Source: Anticarsia gemmatalis
Taxonomy: Eukaryota > Arthropoda > Insecta > Lepidoptera > Erebidae
Length of the DNA stretch: 64,000 nucleotides
Assembly (NCBI RefSeq): GCF_050436995.1
Contig: NC_134766.1
Location: 2,046,001-2,110,000 of the forward strand
Reading direction: 5' to 3'
Shown in pieces: positions 23,601-35,621 of this stretch. Below the pieces are notes generated by a model. That model saw only the letters and a program-made list of their open reading frames with translations. It made no database searches and had not been told where the DNA came from. The translations under genes were made by a program, and so were the position numbers. The stretch's first letter is position 1. Every line of letters starts with the position of its first letter.

Positions 23601-26600
23601 GTCTTTCCCACAGGTTAGCTTGTATAAGCTTTCAATCCACCACGTTTACGTTATAAGGGGCTAGTTTTACTTCCTTGAAACATAGTTTACCATTATTCAT
23701 CATACTTAAAAACTGTTATTCTTTGCGGCAGAACGACATGTCTTGCCGATAGGATGGTTTGTTTATGAAGTCGCTGAGCAATTCAAAGTCAAAATAGGAA
23801 CAAAAAAGTTCTATGAAAAATAATATTGAAGAGAAGTGCAATTTATGCCTTACCGAGGTCCTGAAGAGATTGCGGCAGATCCCAGTGGTATAAAGTGACG
23901 ACAGGCTCAATGCCCTTCTCCAGTAGACCATCGATCAGGTCGTTGTAGTATCTCTTGCCGTCCTCACTGATTATGTTGGGAAAACCAGTCGGCAACAGAC
24001 GAGGCCAGGATATTGAGAACCTGGAATTAAAAACACGTAATTTTTAAAGGTTAACTCACTTGGATGCTAGCGATCGAGATAAGCGACCCAAAGTTGGTGC
24101 TATGACTTAGACCGCAATGTGCATGGCTGGCGTGAAAAAAAACCTGTCAGAGCCCGGTGGAAAATTTTGGATAAAACTTTGGCCCAGCGTTTGTTGATAA
24201 AAAAGAACTTCTGGCAAAAAATCTGGGGCCACCGTTGTAAGGTTTATTTCTAAGTTGAATACTGGAGAGCTCACCTGTACATATTGACTCCTAGCTCGAC
24301 GGCCATCTCGATATCTCTTCTCCATAGATGATAGGAGTCACACGCCACGTCTCCGTTGGAGCGATCCATCGTCAGTGATGGTTGAGAGTGCAGAACGCTA
24401 TCCCATACGCTTTCTCCTTTATCTGAAGTTTTGTGAAACATTTAATATTTTTCAAATCGACATACAAAGCAGATAACGATATTTCAAAATTACTTATTAT
24501 TTTTGTTATAGAGAGTCTTAATTTAATAACTACGATTCAAATATTTAATGTCAATCCTTATAAAACTCTTATATATTTAAGTAGCCCAGAAATATATCCT
24601 TCTTATATCACAAATACAAAAGTATTTGATAGATCTATGCATATTTGTTACTCTTTTACTTCAAAAGCTACAAAACGGATTTTGATGAAATTTTGTATAC
24701 TTTATTTCCTAACAAATGTATCACGCCGATAACTTATTAGTTAATCTTTCATATTAACTAATAAGTGGAAGTAGAACTCTTACCGTTGACATTCCAGGCT
24801 CCTTCCACCTGATAAGCTGCTGTGGCTACTCCGAACTTGAAGTCTGGTGGAAACACCAGGTTTTCTAAGCACCATGATGGAATGAATACTAGACTGAAAG
24901 TAAATAATTAAGAACAAATATGAAGCTTTGCTGTTGCCGTGCCAGTATATATATTTTTTTAAACCTTGTTTTGGTATATGGGATGACAAATTAGTGTCAG
25001 TACGATCAGGATACTGGGAGACTAGGAAAGTGTAACAAAGATTAAACATATCTAACTTTCAAAACCAGTAAAAATTAGTTTTTTTTACTTGTCGACATAC
25101 ACCTTTTGTAAATATTACTTCAAAATTGGAAAATATACCGTATTGTAATTAATTCGCTCATAATTTTAAAAAGCGAACAGTTTTTATCGTTCAAACAATG
25201 TAAGTAAGTGAAATAAGCATATTTTATGTGCTTCAGACATACAGATTAAGTCAAGATAATTGTGGATAATTCATTAATGTATTATATTTAGTTTTGTGTT
25301 TCACAAATATAAAATTAGTTTGGTATATACAGGTTGCGGCGTAAATAATGGATAATCCTTTACCAGCGGATGGGCGACCACCCAACTGATCTAAAAATTA
25401 CAATTTATCTCTGGCACAAGTATCATAGTTTTTAAAATTTCGGCCATTTTGTGTGTTTAAGAAAGTTATTTACGCTCTTACTTTTTGATGCTGTGATCAC
25501 AAATTAAGGCTATTTTTTAATCCGTTTTTTACAATTAAATCCTGAATAGATGTGCTATTGAATCTAGAATCTAGCTTCGTTATTACTACTTGTTTTTTAT
25601 TTAAACTATGCATTCAAAGTTAAATTTTATGATCTTTCAAAACTTTTGTGCAACTTTGAGCACTTGTGGTGGAAAATAAATGTATGGAAGCTTTACTGCC
25701 CACGCCATAAATAATTTCAAATTTTTATTAGAATTCTAATTTGGAAAATTTTATCTGAATCTGTTTAGCTGTTAATGAGATGAACATATAAAAAATATGG
25801 ATGTAAGATCTAGGAAGCCAACCATTGTTTTAAAGTAATTTCATTATGTTAATTGTTAGACAAAACAATACCTACTTATGTTCATTTTAGAAGGATTTAA
25901 GTAATTGTATTATTAGTTAAATAATTAACATTTGACGTCATCAAACTATTTTAAAAAAATATATACAACAGTTCAAGGTAACAACAAAATATATTTAAAC
26001 AATTAAACAACTTAAACAATTCTTGTATCTTCTAACTCTACTTCTAATTTACTTGAGATTATTTTTAATAGTAACCCGGATTTTTGTACCGTGCCCAGTA
26101 AATGGCAAAGCGCTTTCTTCCTATAGGTCTCTATCTCTTCCTGTTTTAATAAAAAAAGATTAAAAAAAAGACAACTCCCGCATTAAGAATTGCTCTTGTG
26201 TCGCGGGAATTTTTACAAACACATACAACGGACACAAATCACGACCAGATCCGAAACAATTATTTGTGGATCGCAATAATTGCTCCGTGTGGGAGTCGAA
26301 CCTATGACCACTTCATTACTACTGCGTAGGGACGCAATGGTATTGGCGTGGTGACCTAAACCACTGCGCCGCGGATGCAGTCAAAAGTCCTATAAATGGC
26401 GAAAGTCTCTGCCTACATCTTCTGTTATAACAGGCGCAATATTATGTGTTATTAAGGCGTTTTAAAATCTGATTATCTGTTTAAATGTTAGCTATCTACA
26501 TAATCTTTATTGTTGATACATTTACAATTGTACGATTCGTGTTTACTAAATGCTTTCACGTCAGACTTTAAACAATGGCTCTTAACTTTTTTTACAAACA

Positions 26601-27063
26601 TAATATCGCGTCTGTGAAACCCATATGTGTAGGCAGTGGTGTATGAAATACTAAAAAAATAACAATGTTAGTCCCATGTAAAAGGTGGAAAGCCTATTGA
26701 CGTTTAATGCACAAGCTACCAAGCTCCGGGCTACTATTTAGGTATATTCTAATACCAATAAAAAAATAGAATATAAAATTATAAAAATCAAGTCATTAAA
26801 TTCGGTCTCTGCCTACCCCTATTTGAATAAGGCGTGATTTTATGTTTATATGCAACTTTAAAAAAAATAACCCATAGTACTTCTTACATATATGCAACTT
26901 AAAATAAATTACCCACAATACTTTGCCCGACCCAGGAATCGAACCCGAGAGCTTACTATCAGCAGTAGGAAACACCACGCTACAGACTCAGTCTAATCCT
27001 TCTTAACACTAAACAAATAAAGGTAATCGCTCACCAGAACACAGCTACACTGATAAACTGCAT
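20622..27063 (-). CDS. GH1 beta-glucosidase/myrosinase-like gene B (complete, 11 exons)
   Basis: Complete family 1 glycosidase of 496 aa, predicted secreted. Exons in order of transcription: 27063-27035, 24893-24784, 24422-24275, 24020-23854, 23515-23258, 22888-22800, 22467-22320, 22040-21880, 21520-21368, 21027-20939, 20760-20622. The start chosen is the ATG at 27063 (AAC before ATG); an in-frame ATG at 27078 has a poorer context. Residues 1-18 form a signal peptide (MQFISVAVFCLVFIPSWC). Motifs: YQVEG (Gln38), HWDLPQ (His141), TINEP (acid/base Glu186), NHYTT (325-329), ITENG (nucleophile Glu396) and AWSLMDNFEW (Glu445, Trp446), covering glucose binding and catalysis. Exon lengths equal those of gene C exactly. 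Introns carry SINE and LINE pieces. Expected to be a gut or gland beta-glucosidase; the aglycone preference cannot be told. Confidence 0.93.
20813..20872 (+). repeat. Truncated RTE LINE tail (gene B last intron)
   Basis: gggcaggcaaagtccccaacccgcacttggccagcgtggtggactcgatg, cut off after about 60 bp. Sits in the 178-bp last intron. Confidence 0.5.
21664..21778 (+). mobile_element. 5S-derived SINE fragment (gene B intron)
   Basis: accgcggtcattctatagattggtg ... gcctctgtgcttcgagtggcacgtaaaaagtc matches the middle of the 5S-like SINE. Confidence 0.5.
22515..22740 (-). mobile_element. SINE, family 4 (gene B intron)
   Basis: Contains acccaaatgtgtaggcaa ... gttagtcccatgtaatagggggcga; same unit as at 19222, lying between the 148-nt and 89-nt exons. 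Confidence 0.5.
26045..26130 (+). repeat. Family-3 SINE 3' part (gene B intron 1)
   Basis: aatagtaacccggatttttgtaccgtgcccagtaaatggc, as in the copies at 46863 and 50832. Confidence 0.45.
26169..26384 (-). mobile_element. tRNA-derived SINE, family 2 (gene B intron 1)
   Basis: Reversed: aactcccgcattaagaattgc ... gtgggagtcgaacctatgacc (B box) ... aaccactgcgccgcgga (A box). Confidence 0.7.
26612..26995 (-). mobile_element. SINE, family 4 (gene B intron 1)
   Basis: acccatatgtgtaggcagtg ... gttagtcccatgtaaaagg ... cgacccaggaatcgaacccgaga (reversed B box). Ends about 40 bp from the first coding exon of gene B. Confidence 0.55.
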
Positions 27064-27078
27064 GTTCTCGACTGACAT

Positions 27079-28017
27079 CAGATTATTTAACACAATACGT
27101 TATCAAGTACGATTTATTAACGTGTATTTTACTATATTTATGTAGCCTGGAAAGGTACTTACTTATACGTTGGCGATGCGAGCGAAACTAAAGTCGTAAG
27201 TTGATTGTTAAGAAAAGTGTGTAACTGTTTGTTTTCCCTATTTTAGTTGTTCCCTAGTTAAGTTAGGTTAACCCATTTCAGTTGTAGCTAAGTGGTTAAA
27301 ACATTCGCTTCTTCTTCCTGCTATTCTGCTTCCAAATGGTCCAGAGTTCAGTTAAGTTCTACAGATGTTTTGATGACAGATCAGATATGCATGAAGATTT
27401 TATGAAAAAAAATTATAATTAATTATGACTTTTTTGATAAAACCAATTTCAGAAAATCTAACTTGTGCTCGATTTAATATTATTAAAAGTAAATGTTCTA
27501 ATTAACTCTCAGAAAATCCACAATTTTTAATTCTCGCGACTTGTACACATTAGGTACAATGTAATCGGTCAGTCCCTGACTGATGCAATTCGATCGAAAA
27601 CAAGTAAAGTCGGGTAAACAAATAAGGTATTCTAACCTTTAATTTTCAATGGCCCGTTACATTATAATATTAAAATAATACTCTAATGTATGTATATCCA
27701 CCTCTTTATACAAATTTACTTGTAACACCAGTAATTAAACACTTAAAAACGTGTCGGCAAATGTAAACACATACAAAAGAGGTAATAAAATTATATATCT
27801 AATGATACGTCTGCAAAATTTCTTTAACGAGCCGAATTGTACGGCTTACCTTAACTCAATTTATTTGCATACATTTTAGTTTTGCAAACTTTTATCAATT
27901 GTGGTTTCATATGAAAAAATAATCTAAACTAGTTCAAATTCTCGCGTTCAATGTTACCCAAATGATTCAAAGTTACCCAAGTTGACTGTACGTTGTAGAT
28001 TAGTGCTCAGCAATATA
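27079..28017. other. Upstream region of GH1 gene B
   Basis: AT-rich. GTCAGT, an arthropod initiator-like motif, lies 10-16 bp before the chosen ATG on the minus strand, but I see no convincing TATA box. No other gene. Confidence 0.4.
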
Positions 28018-28194
28018 TTAGGTCGGGGAAAAAGTCTTTTCGCATTATAGTATGTTTGTAACTTGTAATAAAATCTCTTTAGCTTCAACAATCACAAATG
28101 AGTACACGATTCATTAGGTTCCTTTCAGTGAGCTCGTGAGGTACCCAAATATAGAGCATTTTTGTGTAGAGAAAAGACTTTTTCCCCGACCTAA
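28018..28194. mobile_element. Mariner-type MITE copy 2
   Basis: TA|ttaggtcggggaaaaagtc ... gactttttccccgacctaa|TA, with well-matched terminal repeats. The right subterminal attatagtatg block is missing. Confidence 0.8.
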
Positions 28195-28350
28195 TATTTG
28201 CCTACGATTAAGTTTATGGTGGTTTGGCACATACCGCCTTTTTGGCCGTGGGTAAGCTGTCTCAGGCTTGTGGACCTTTTACAGTAGTGGTCCATGCGCT
28301 GCATGCTTTATACAATAAACGTGTTTTTTCGTATTTTCTTTTATAGACGA

Positions 28351-28534
28351 CTAGAGGCCGCCCGCGACTTCGTCCGAAACCCTTTCTGTGTTAATCCCGA
28401 TCCCTCGACTCCAGGATAATAAATAACCTATGTGTTATTCTGAGTCTTCAGCTACATATATACCAAATTTCATCGTAAAAACATACATACATACATACAT
28501 TCTCACAAACTTTCGCATTTATAATATTGGTAGG
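28351..28534 (-). mobile_element. Non-autonomous Helitron, family C
   Basis: Reversed: ctagaggccgcccgcgactt at the CTAG end, 'accaaatttcatcgt' inside, then (catacata)n and cgcatttataatattggtag at the other end. Confidence 0.55.
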
Positions 28535-28702
28535 ATTAATAGGATGATAGGGAAACCATCGTGCGCGAGACCGACTTGCACTAGTTTTTTAGCATTTCAT
28601 GGAACTGACACCAGACTGACAGTAAAATTATATTTTTAAAGCGTTTTTAATAACTAGAATAATATTAATGACCCTCTATAGCATTTACATTGTTTTAGTA
28701 TT

Positions 28703-29115
28703 TTGACTCGCCAGTTCTCTCCTTGGGCACGGATCAGCACGCAATGGGTGCCTACAGAGGGACGTCGTCATCGGGGCAGACCGAAGAAGCGCTGGCGTGA
28801 CGATCTAAGATTCGGCGCAAACGGACCACCGACCACAGCCACTGGTGGCCAGCGACACCCACTTAACACGTTTTTCCATATATTTTGGAGTGGCCGCCAC
28901 CGGCTACACGTGTGCGGTGTGTCTATACAAAATATATGGAAAAACGTGTTAAGTGGGTGTTGCTGGCCACCAGTGGCTGTGGTCGGTGGCCCGTTTGCGG
29001 CGACCCTAAATGCCTTTAATATAATTGGACACGCAAAGCAGGAGATATGGAGGATTGGAAGAAATAGGGGGCGGCCTTTGCCCAGCAGTGGGACAATACA
29101 GGCTACCAAAATAAA
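28703..29115 (+). pseudogene. RTE-like reverse transcriptase C-terminus, split by a hairpin element
   Basis: The left piece reads RRHRGRPKKRWRDDL, the usual end region of RTE/CR1-type non-LTR reverse transcriptases. The right piece (from about 29010) resumes with ggacacgcaaagcaggagatatgg and reads LEEIGGGLCPAVGQY. The 184-bp hairpin at 28816-28999 separates them. Frame changes make it non-coding. Confidence 0.6.
28816..28999. mobile_element. Hairpin MITE nested in the LINE remnant
   Basis: Arms 28816-28886 and 28929-28999 (71 bp each) are reverse complements with about two mismatches around a 42-bp GC-rich centre; ends cgcaaacgg / ccgtttgcg. Open frames across it on both strands are palindrome artefacts. 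Confidence 0.75.
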
Positions 29116-30013
29116 AGAAGTTTTCTCCTTGGCTTGACACGCTACCGAGTGACCAGATTTGATACCATGATCTAAAGACATATAAGAATAAAATAAATAA
29201 TACCGAACACGTCAGTAATTACTGTTTTTCAATATTTATAATATAATTAGTACATAATTATAATAGCAACTGTACAGTCAGCGTCAAAAAGAGTCAATAT
29301 TGCCACATTTTCAAAAGCATTTGTATCGATCAAAAATCACTATCCCGTTTATTCACTTTAAAGTAATTTGCCAAGCACTGTATATTTACTGCTAGCTAAT
29401 AGCAATAAATTATATAAATAGGTATTTCCACATAAAAAAGTACGATTGAAAATGTGACAGAGTACAAACATTTTTGACGCTAACTGTAAATTAATTCTCG
29501 TTGACATGCGTTGACGTGTGTTGCCATGACAACGGATTAAGTTCACGAATTATCTCAAGGTAGATCTGTAAATAATCCAGCGCTGACAAGAGCCGTCCGC
29601 GGTAATAAAACCTCATAATTTAAGTAATTAATTATTTAATATTGTTAACAATTAAGATTTAATTCTATAACAATTTACAAAATAAATAAGTACACTTAAT
29701 ACAAGGGGTCTATGCTTAATTATTTGTCAAACAAAAGAAGTATTTATTCGTCGAGAAAACTCTGACAGGAATATAACAGCCTTACGTCACTTTTAGCCTA
29801 TTTTGCTAATTCAGTTAATCGATACTTATTTAGTGGCAGTAACAAAAGTCATTGGGTGCCTTGCCGACTGAAAAAAAAAGCTGAATAAGTTGATTGATGC
29901 ATATGAGTAGTTTAATGCAATTTTATAATTCCATCCCGTCATCTCTTCAGTGGATAAGATTCTTAAGTCTAGTTTAATAAAGTCTTCATAACTACTAGTA
30001 GTTAATTATAAAA
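29116..30013. other. Intergenic stretch beyond gene C
   Basis: AT-rich; no gene. Two tttatt motifs (29743-29748 is one) could act as poly(A) signals for gene C, but neither is close to its stop codon. Confidence 0.4.
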
Positions 30014-33000
30014 TTAATAGTAGTTAAGCCCGTGACGCGTTGTGTTCAGTGATCTCGTCCTTGTGACACTGGAGTAGAAGCGAGCAGACTCGCGCGGCGT
30101 GCGCGTGCGATTCGGTGATGTGAAGTCCACTGAATATAGGCCGAATTTTACACTGAAAATACACATGGTATATTAAAGGTATTACAAGTTGTGATATTGT
30201 TTTCTTAACTGATTTTATTTCGTATAGTTAGAGACCACATGCAATAATTAACGCGATCATCGAAGTATGGAAATACTCATCTTTGGACGATCTGTGCCAA
30301 ATATTTGAACACTAAGCGCAACTGCATATTACTTACTTTTACTATTATTAGTATGAAACAACTAGGATCTAAGAAGTATTGAGGAGGTATTAAGGAAGGT
30401 AGGGCAAAATGACTATGATAATTGTATGATTTACTTACGTATAACCCGAAAGCCACTCAAAGTTGTCCATGAGTGCCCATGCTGTGTAGCCGATCACGTT
30501 GATACCATCCTTTATGGCGAGAAGTATCTGAAAAGTGACTTTTATATAGGAACGATTACGGACTATTGACATTTAAGAAATGCTTAAAACTAGTAATTAA
30601 TATAAGTCGTGAGTTCAATTTTTGCATGGAACTATTATTTATTTTGAATCACTTTCAAATTATTTTCCGGTGTCAGTCAATCGTTTTTTTGGGTACGTTG
30701 CCATACTACTGTTTGTTAAGGAGTATTATTTTGTTTGTTTAGTAGAGGCCGGCATTAGATTTTAGGAAGTCTTACTCAAGATTAAAAACACTGAATCATG
30801 CCATGTTCTTTTTACTCCTTTAACAGTCCATATTATACATACTATTCCTTCGTGTTTCAAAAGGCACGTAAAATCGTGGATCCCGGCTGTAATTTTCAAA
30901 GATTTTCGACAGTCGTTACAATTATTTACCTGTTCCAAATGACTTTTGATATAAGACACTCTGTTAAAGTCATATAGGCTGGCGTCATAAGTCGGTAGAC
31001 CATTCTCCGTGATGAGAACATTGCTGACGCCGTAAGTATTATTGATCCAGTGTAGCACCTTCCGAAGACCTTCAGGGTGGATCTGAAAGAAGAAATCTAG
31101 TTTAGTTTAAAAATTCAACTGCTTTATCATTACCGGCAAGGTGCAGGTTAGAACGAGAGCACGTCCAATGTTATTTTTAGTTAATGGTCATCGACTGATA
31201 ATTTTGAAAGCTTTTGGGCTAAGCGTACGAAACAGTATGGCCAGCCACCATTCTCTGTGAATTTTGGATCAATATGAGACGGAACCGTCATATGATTTAT
31301 TACTGAGAAACTAAATGAAAGGCAACCCATGTACTCCAGGACAGAAAAAAAATCGAAGAATAGATGGAAAGAAAACTTAGAGTAAGATACCTACCGCAAA
31401 CCAATCAAAGGACGCCATAGGCCACGATGGATCATTCACTATCGCGATTCCCAGTTCTTTATTGCCGTAGAAGATCCAAGATCCGGCCTCTTCAGGTTTC
31501 ACTCTGCGCACCAGACGGGTCGTGTAGTAGTTCAAACTGTAGAAGTCGTAAGTTCCTGAAAACAAAATAAAGTCTTGTGTTCTTACCAATAAAGGTATAG
31601 TGCTAATATTAAATTAGTAAATATGGACTATAAAAGTCAATATCCAATTCACACTCAACCTCATTGTGGAATTCTTAAAATATGATTTCTGAAATGCTTA
31701 CACATATTGATTACATTATAAGCTAATTATGTTGTAGAATGAGTTTCGTAACATAACTTGTCTTGTACTCGTGTACCTTTATTGCATCAATCAAAAGGTT
31801 GGTTTCTGCGGTGAATTAATGCAATATTTTCTCAAGAAAAAGGATAAAAAAAAAATCATACCTCTGACGTAATCAATTTCTTCCTGCGTGAAGGGAGGGA
31901 GTCTTGGAGTCGGGTAACCTTCTCTCTTACTATTGGCTGCTAAAAACTTCTCTATCTCTGGTGGCCACCCTCCTGCTTTTGAGTAGACCGCATGTGCGTA
32001 TCGACCTTCCTGAAGAAGGCAAACGTTTATAAACAAAACCCTTTATCTATCAATAACTCATGTCTCATTCAAGCGTGTATGTCTGTTACATTCTATCTAT
32101 CGTTTGGGTAGTGGTCAACCTAGTGTCAAACTTAATTGACAGCAACCGGGACCGACTTTTTACGTGCCTCTGAAGCAGCTCAGACGCTCAGTTCAAATAC
32201 CACTAAGTGGTCACCCAACTATACAATGACCACGCCACGCCAACGGTTGCTTAACCCATAGATCGTTTACCGACTGGCGAGCACAAAGATAAAACTTGGC
32301 GTGCTTTCTTTCTTAAAAATCAACAAAGGGCTGCCTGTTTGCGGGGAGTCATGCGGGACAGTCAATCATAAAGTTAACTTCTTTTTCATATTCTTAGTGA
32401 AGAATGTATGGTTTAGTGTATGTACTTACCCACATTTGGATCGTTAGTTTTGTCGCTTCTTCATCTTCAGGTGTTTCAGGCTCATACCAGAAGAATACAT
32501 TCGAGATTGACACCTTGCCTGAAACACACACCAAAACATTTAGATACTTCCTTAATATATTTATTATAACTACATAAATTGTAGAGTCTGAACTAACAAC
32601 TTTTATCCGAGATCTTCTTGTGAGACGTGAAACTCTCACCGCAAACGTCGTTGAGTCTATGCTACTAAGTTTTCTTTCTGCTTTGTACAATATGTGGAGT
32701 AAAAAAATGTCTTAAGGATAAGCTAAAGTGAGGATACCAAATTAAAGCTACTGCTACCTCGTACAAACATCATAAGGTATTACAGCCCTGCCGGCTTATC
32801 ACGTATCTCAGTTGAAAACTGGTGTACGTCAAATTGATGGTATTTTACGTCACAATTGAGTATATTGCTGCTTTGACGTAACGTGTTAATCACTATAATC
32901 TAAGGAAGAAAACAATGTAAAGCATAGTTAGTGGCTTTGAAATAGTTGCCAACTTAGATACGTGATAGCCCGCCCCCCTAAGGTACTAAGCAAAATAAAA

Positions 33001-35486
33001 TAGCCATAACAATAAAAAGACTCGGTTTCTATAAGTTACCTTAAGAACTCCACTCACCATGATACAAAGGTCGAAACTCTTCATCATACATCCTATAAGC
33101 CTTCGCATGAGCCAGCAGGACATGTTTATTGCACAAATACCCCCCTATAGCCATGTCATCGATGTATGGGACCCACGTCTTGCCGTAGCCCCCATCGCAG
33201 ATGACTAGTGCTTCGTTGATTGTTATCCAGGTCTTGACACGGTCTCCGAAGAGAGTGAATACTACTCTCGCGTAGTCGGAGTACCAGTCGATAACGAGGG
33301 GATTCGCCCAGCCACCTGTGATGAAAATTGTGATAATGAATTAATCCAATCCAGTCTCCTCGTCCAAGAAATTATTAGTAAATTCATTGCTAACTAGCTG
33401 ACCCGGCGAACTTCGTACCGCCTAAAATATGCAAAATTAAATGTGTATTTTTCAATATTTCTGAGAGATTTTCTTAATATTTTTTTCCATAAGAACCTTC
33501 TCCTAATAATAACAAAAACAACACAAAAATAATTAGTAAAATCGGTCCAGCCATACACGCGTGATGCCGTGACCAAGGAAAACGGGTTTCATTTTTATAT
33601 ACATATATAGATGATTAAAAGAAAACAGGTAAAGAATGTCAAAAGCTAGAATCGCGTCCAAAGTGAGAAGAAGAAAGTAGTGAAAGGACTAAGCCCTACT
33701 GCAATTGTTATAAAAAAATCTCTAGCACGATCCCGTACAGTCGGTAATATCGAGTCCCGAGAGGTTGACATTCAAAACGTACTTCAAAATTAGTTCCTAT
33801 GACACCCGCAGGAGGCGCTGATCAGATTTTGATACAAAAAAAATCGATAGCTAGCTGGTTTTGAGTAGTCGATAGTGGTAAAGAATCGCGGTACTAACTC
33901 CCTCTTAAATCGGGATTTTGACCAAATAATGATAATGGGATTAAAATGGATTCTTCCTTCCTATGTTTTCTTACCAAGATCTTGGAGAGACTGCGGTAGA
34001 TCCCAGTGGTAAATAGTAACAAGGGGCTCAATGCCTTTCTCCAGTAGACCATCGATCAAGTTGTTGTAGAATCTTTTGCCGTCCTCACTGATGTAGTTGG
34101 CAAAGCCATTCGGGAGAAGACGAGTCCATGCTATTGATATTCTAAAAATATATATTGCATTATGAATAATTTTATAATCTTTTGATTAATACTACTAGTC
34201 TGACAATTTAGTAGAGAGTCTTGGCATGCACATCTTGACTTCATGTAGTTCCAAAATAGAGTAGTTGTATTGGAATGGCCACCGTCAGCTGCACAGGCCT
34301 GTGGGTCACTGTTACTCTAAAATCTAAACTTTTCCAATCTCCATCAGCCGTGAACCTTGCTTTCTACTTAGTTGCTGAACTATTGACGAAGGCTTTCTAT
34401 CAAATTGTTGAACTATACAAGTTTTTGAAAAGCTTGATCTTAATGATTGTCAAGTGACAACAATCGAAAAAGACCACGTCTCAACAGAATAGTTGGCTTT
34501 AATATTTGTGGCAAAAGTACCTCACCTATACATATCGACTCCCAGCTCGACAGCCATCTCAATGTCTCGTCTCCATAGATGATAGGAGTCACACGCCACG
34601 TCACCGTTGGAGCCGTCATCTGACAGTGACGGGTGAGTGTGCAGTAACCGGTCCCAGGTGCTTTCTGATTTGTCTGAAAGCATTATTGACGTGGTTTATT
34701 TGTTAGGAAAGACAAGACAAGATAAACTTTGACATAATAAAATAATTTAACTAAGGTTACTCGCGCGTACGCTAGCACTAGCGCTGCAATCTGAACAGTC
34801 AGCATCATAAATTTGTGAACATTGTCACTTCTGAAAGGTCTTTGGGAAGAGAAAAAAGTATAGCAAAAAATTTCGGGTGCTGGGAACGAAATTAATCTTG
34901 GGGATGGAGGCAGACAATCGGCAAAATTGCAATTCCTACCGAAAAGGCAAATGGCAAAGTTGTATATAGTTGTTGTGTAAACTTGATAGAACATACCGCT
35001 GATATTCCAGGCTCCTTCCACTTGGTAGGCTGCTGTGGCCACTCCGAACTTGAACTCTTTTGGAAAGGTTAGGCTCTGCAGACTCCATGATTCACTAACC
35101 ACAATGCTGGAAGCCAAACAATTTTAGTTCAGTTCAACCACTTAGTAGTGAGCCAAGTATGCAATGTTCGCGGCTGGCAAAGGTAAACAAATAACAAAAT
35201 TCAGAACATCAGTGACTCGCAGACTTATGTAGCTGATTAATACAGTTACTTTAGTTTGGTAATACACAAAATCGGAAAGATGACGCTCGACATCACCACG
35301 CCTGAATGTTTAAACCGAATTGTGACGATCGAAAGAGGTACTCGATCGGCACAAGCCGAATAAGTGCAGTAATTGCTTCAAGTCGGTTTTGTTGTTAGAT
35401 AAAAATGGCCGAATCGAACGTGGTGAATCGAATATGGGTGTAGTAAGCCCCACTTACCAAAATACAACCGCCACGACAAAACCCAT
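30014..35486 (-). CDS. GH1 beta-glucosidase/myrosinase-like gene C (complete, 11 exons)
   Basis: Complete 496-aa family 1 glycosidase, predicted secreted. Exons in order of transcription: 35486-35458, 35106-34997, 34673-34526, 34141-33975, 33315-33058, 32518-32430, 32009-31862, 31555-31395, 31082-30930, 30527-30439, 30152-30014. ATG at 35486 begins a hydrophobic leader (MGFVVAVVFCIVVSES). Motifs: YQVEG (Gln38), HWDLPQ (His141), TINEA with Glu186 as acid/base but Ala187 instead of the usual Pro, NYY (325-327, usually NHY in its paralogues), ITENG (Glu396) and AWALMDNFEW (Glu445). Both catalytic Glu are present, so activity is likely, possibly with altered pKa or aglycone fit. Tandem with gene B and the same exon lengths. 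A TTG at 35117 is intron sequence, not a start. Confidence 0.92.
32095..32295 (-). mobile_element. 5S-derived SINE (gene C intron)
   Basis: Reversed: gtcaacctagtgtcaaac ... gggaccgactttttacgtgcc ... gacgctcagttcaaatacc ... aacccatagatcgtttacc. Lies between the 148-nt and 89-nt exons. Confidence 0.6.
32797..32966. mobile_element. TATCACG-family MITE (gene C intron)
   Basis: ttatcacgtatctcagttga ... tgccaacttagatacgtgata with the shared centre; the best-preserved copy in this window. Confidence 0.75.
33394..33611 (-). mobile_element. Non-autonomous Helitron, family C (gene C intron)
   Basis: Reversed: A|ctagctgacccggcgaactt is the 3' end; the 5' end is ctatatatgtatataaa|..., with TC next to T at 33611. 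Contains aaaatcggtccagcca. Confidence 0.65.
33770..33900 (-). repeat. MITE of the CGCGATTCTCTACCAC family (gene C intron)
   Basis: Reversed copy: gtcgatagtggtaaagaatcgcggta at the right end and tatgacacccgcaggaggcgct inside. Forward copies at 39951 and 57883. Confidence 0.55.
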
Positions 35487-35621
35487 GATTGCAACTGATG
35501 TTTCATAGTACAATTGTCATAATATTGCATTTTTTATATATTACCTTATTTGCATTTTAATCTACAATTCTCGCATTATGGGATTATATAGCAAGATTAT
35601 AGTCTAAATGAACAAGATAAA
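35487..35621. other. 5' flank of GH1 gene C
   Basis: Short promoter-proximal stretch between the ATG and the next repeat. It holds TATA-like sequences on the minus strand (35584-35590 and about 35533-35540) and a TCAGT motif at 35494-35498, 8-12 bp before the ATG. Confidence 0.4.
35584..35590 (-). promoter_or_regulatory. Candidate TATA box of gene C
   Basis: TATATAA on the minus strand, 98 bp before the ATG. A start about 30 bp downstream would leave a 5' UTR of about 70 nt. In AT-rich DNA this is only suggestive. Confidence 0.3.

Noticed and set aside
28703..29181. Two 137-144-codon ORFs on opposite strands
   Set aside because: They cross a palindrome, so each strand encodes nearly the same words; they are by-products of the hairpin element in a LINE remnant.
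964..35486. Calling the GH1 genes myrosinases or cyanogenic glucosidases by name
   Set aside because: Substrate-determining residues cannot be assigned by eye; only the family and catalytic residues are supported.
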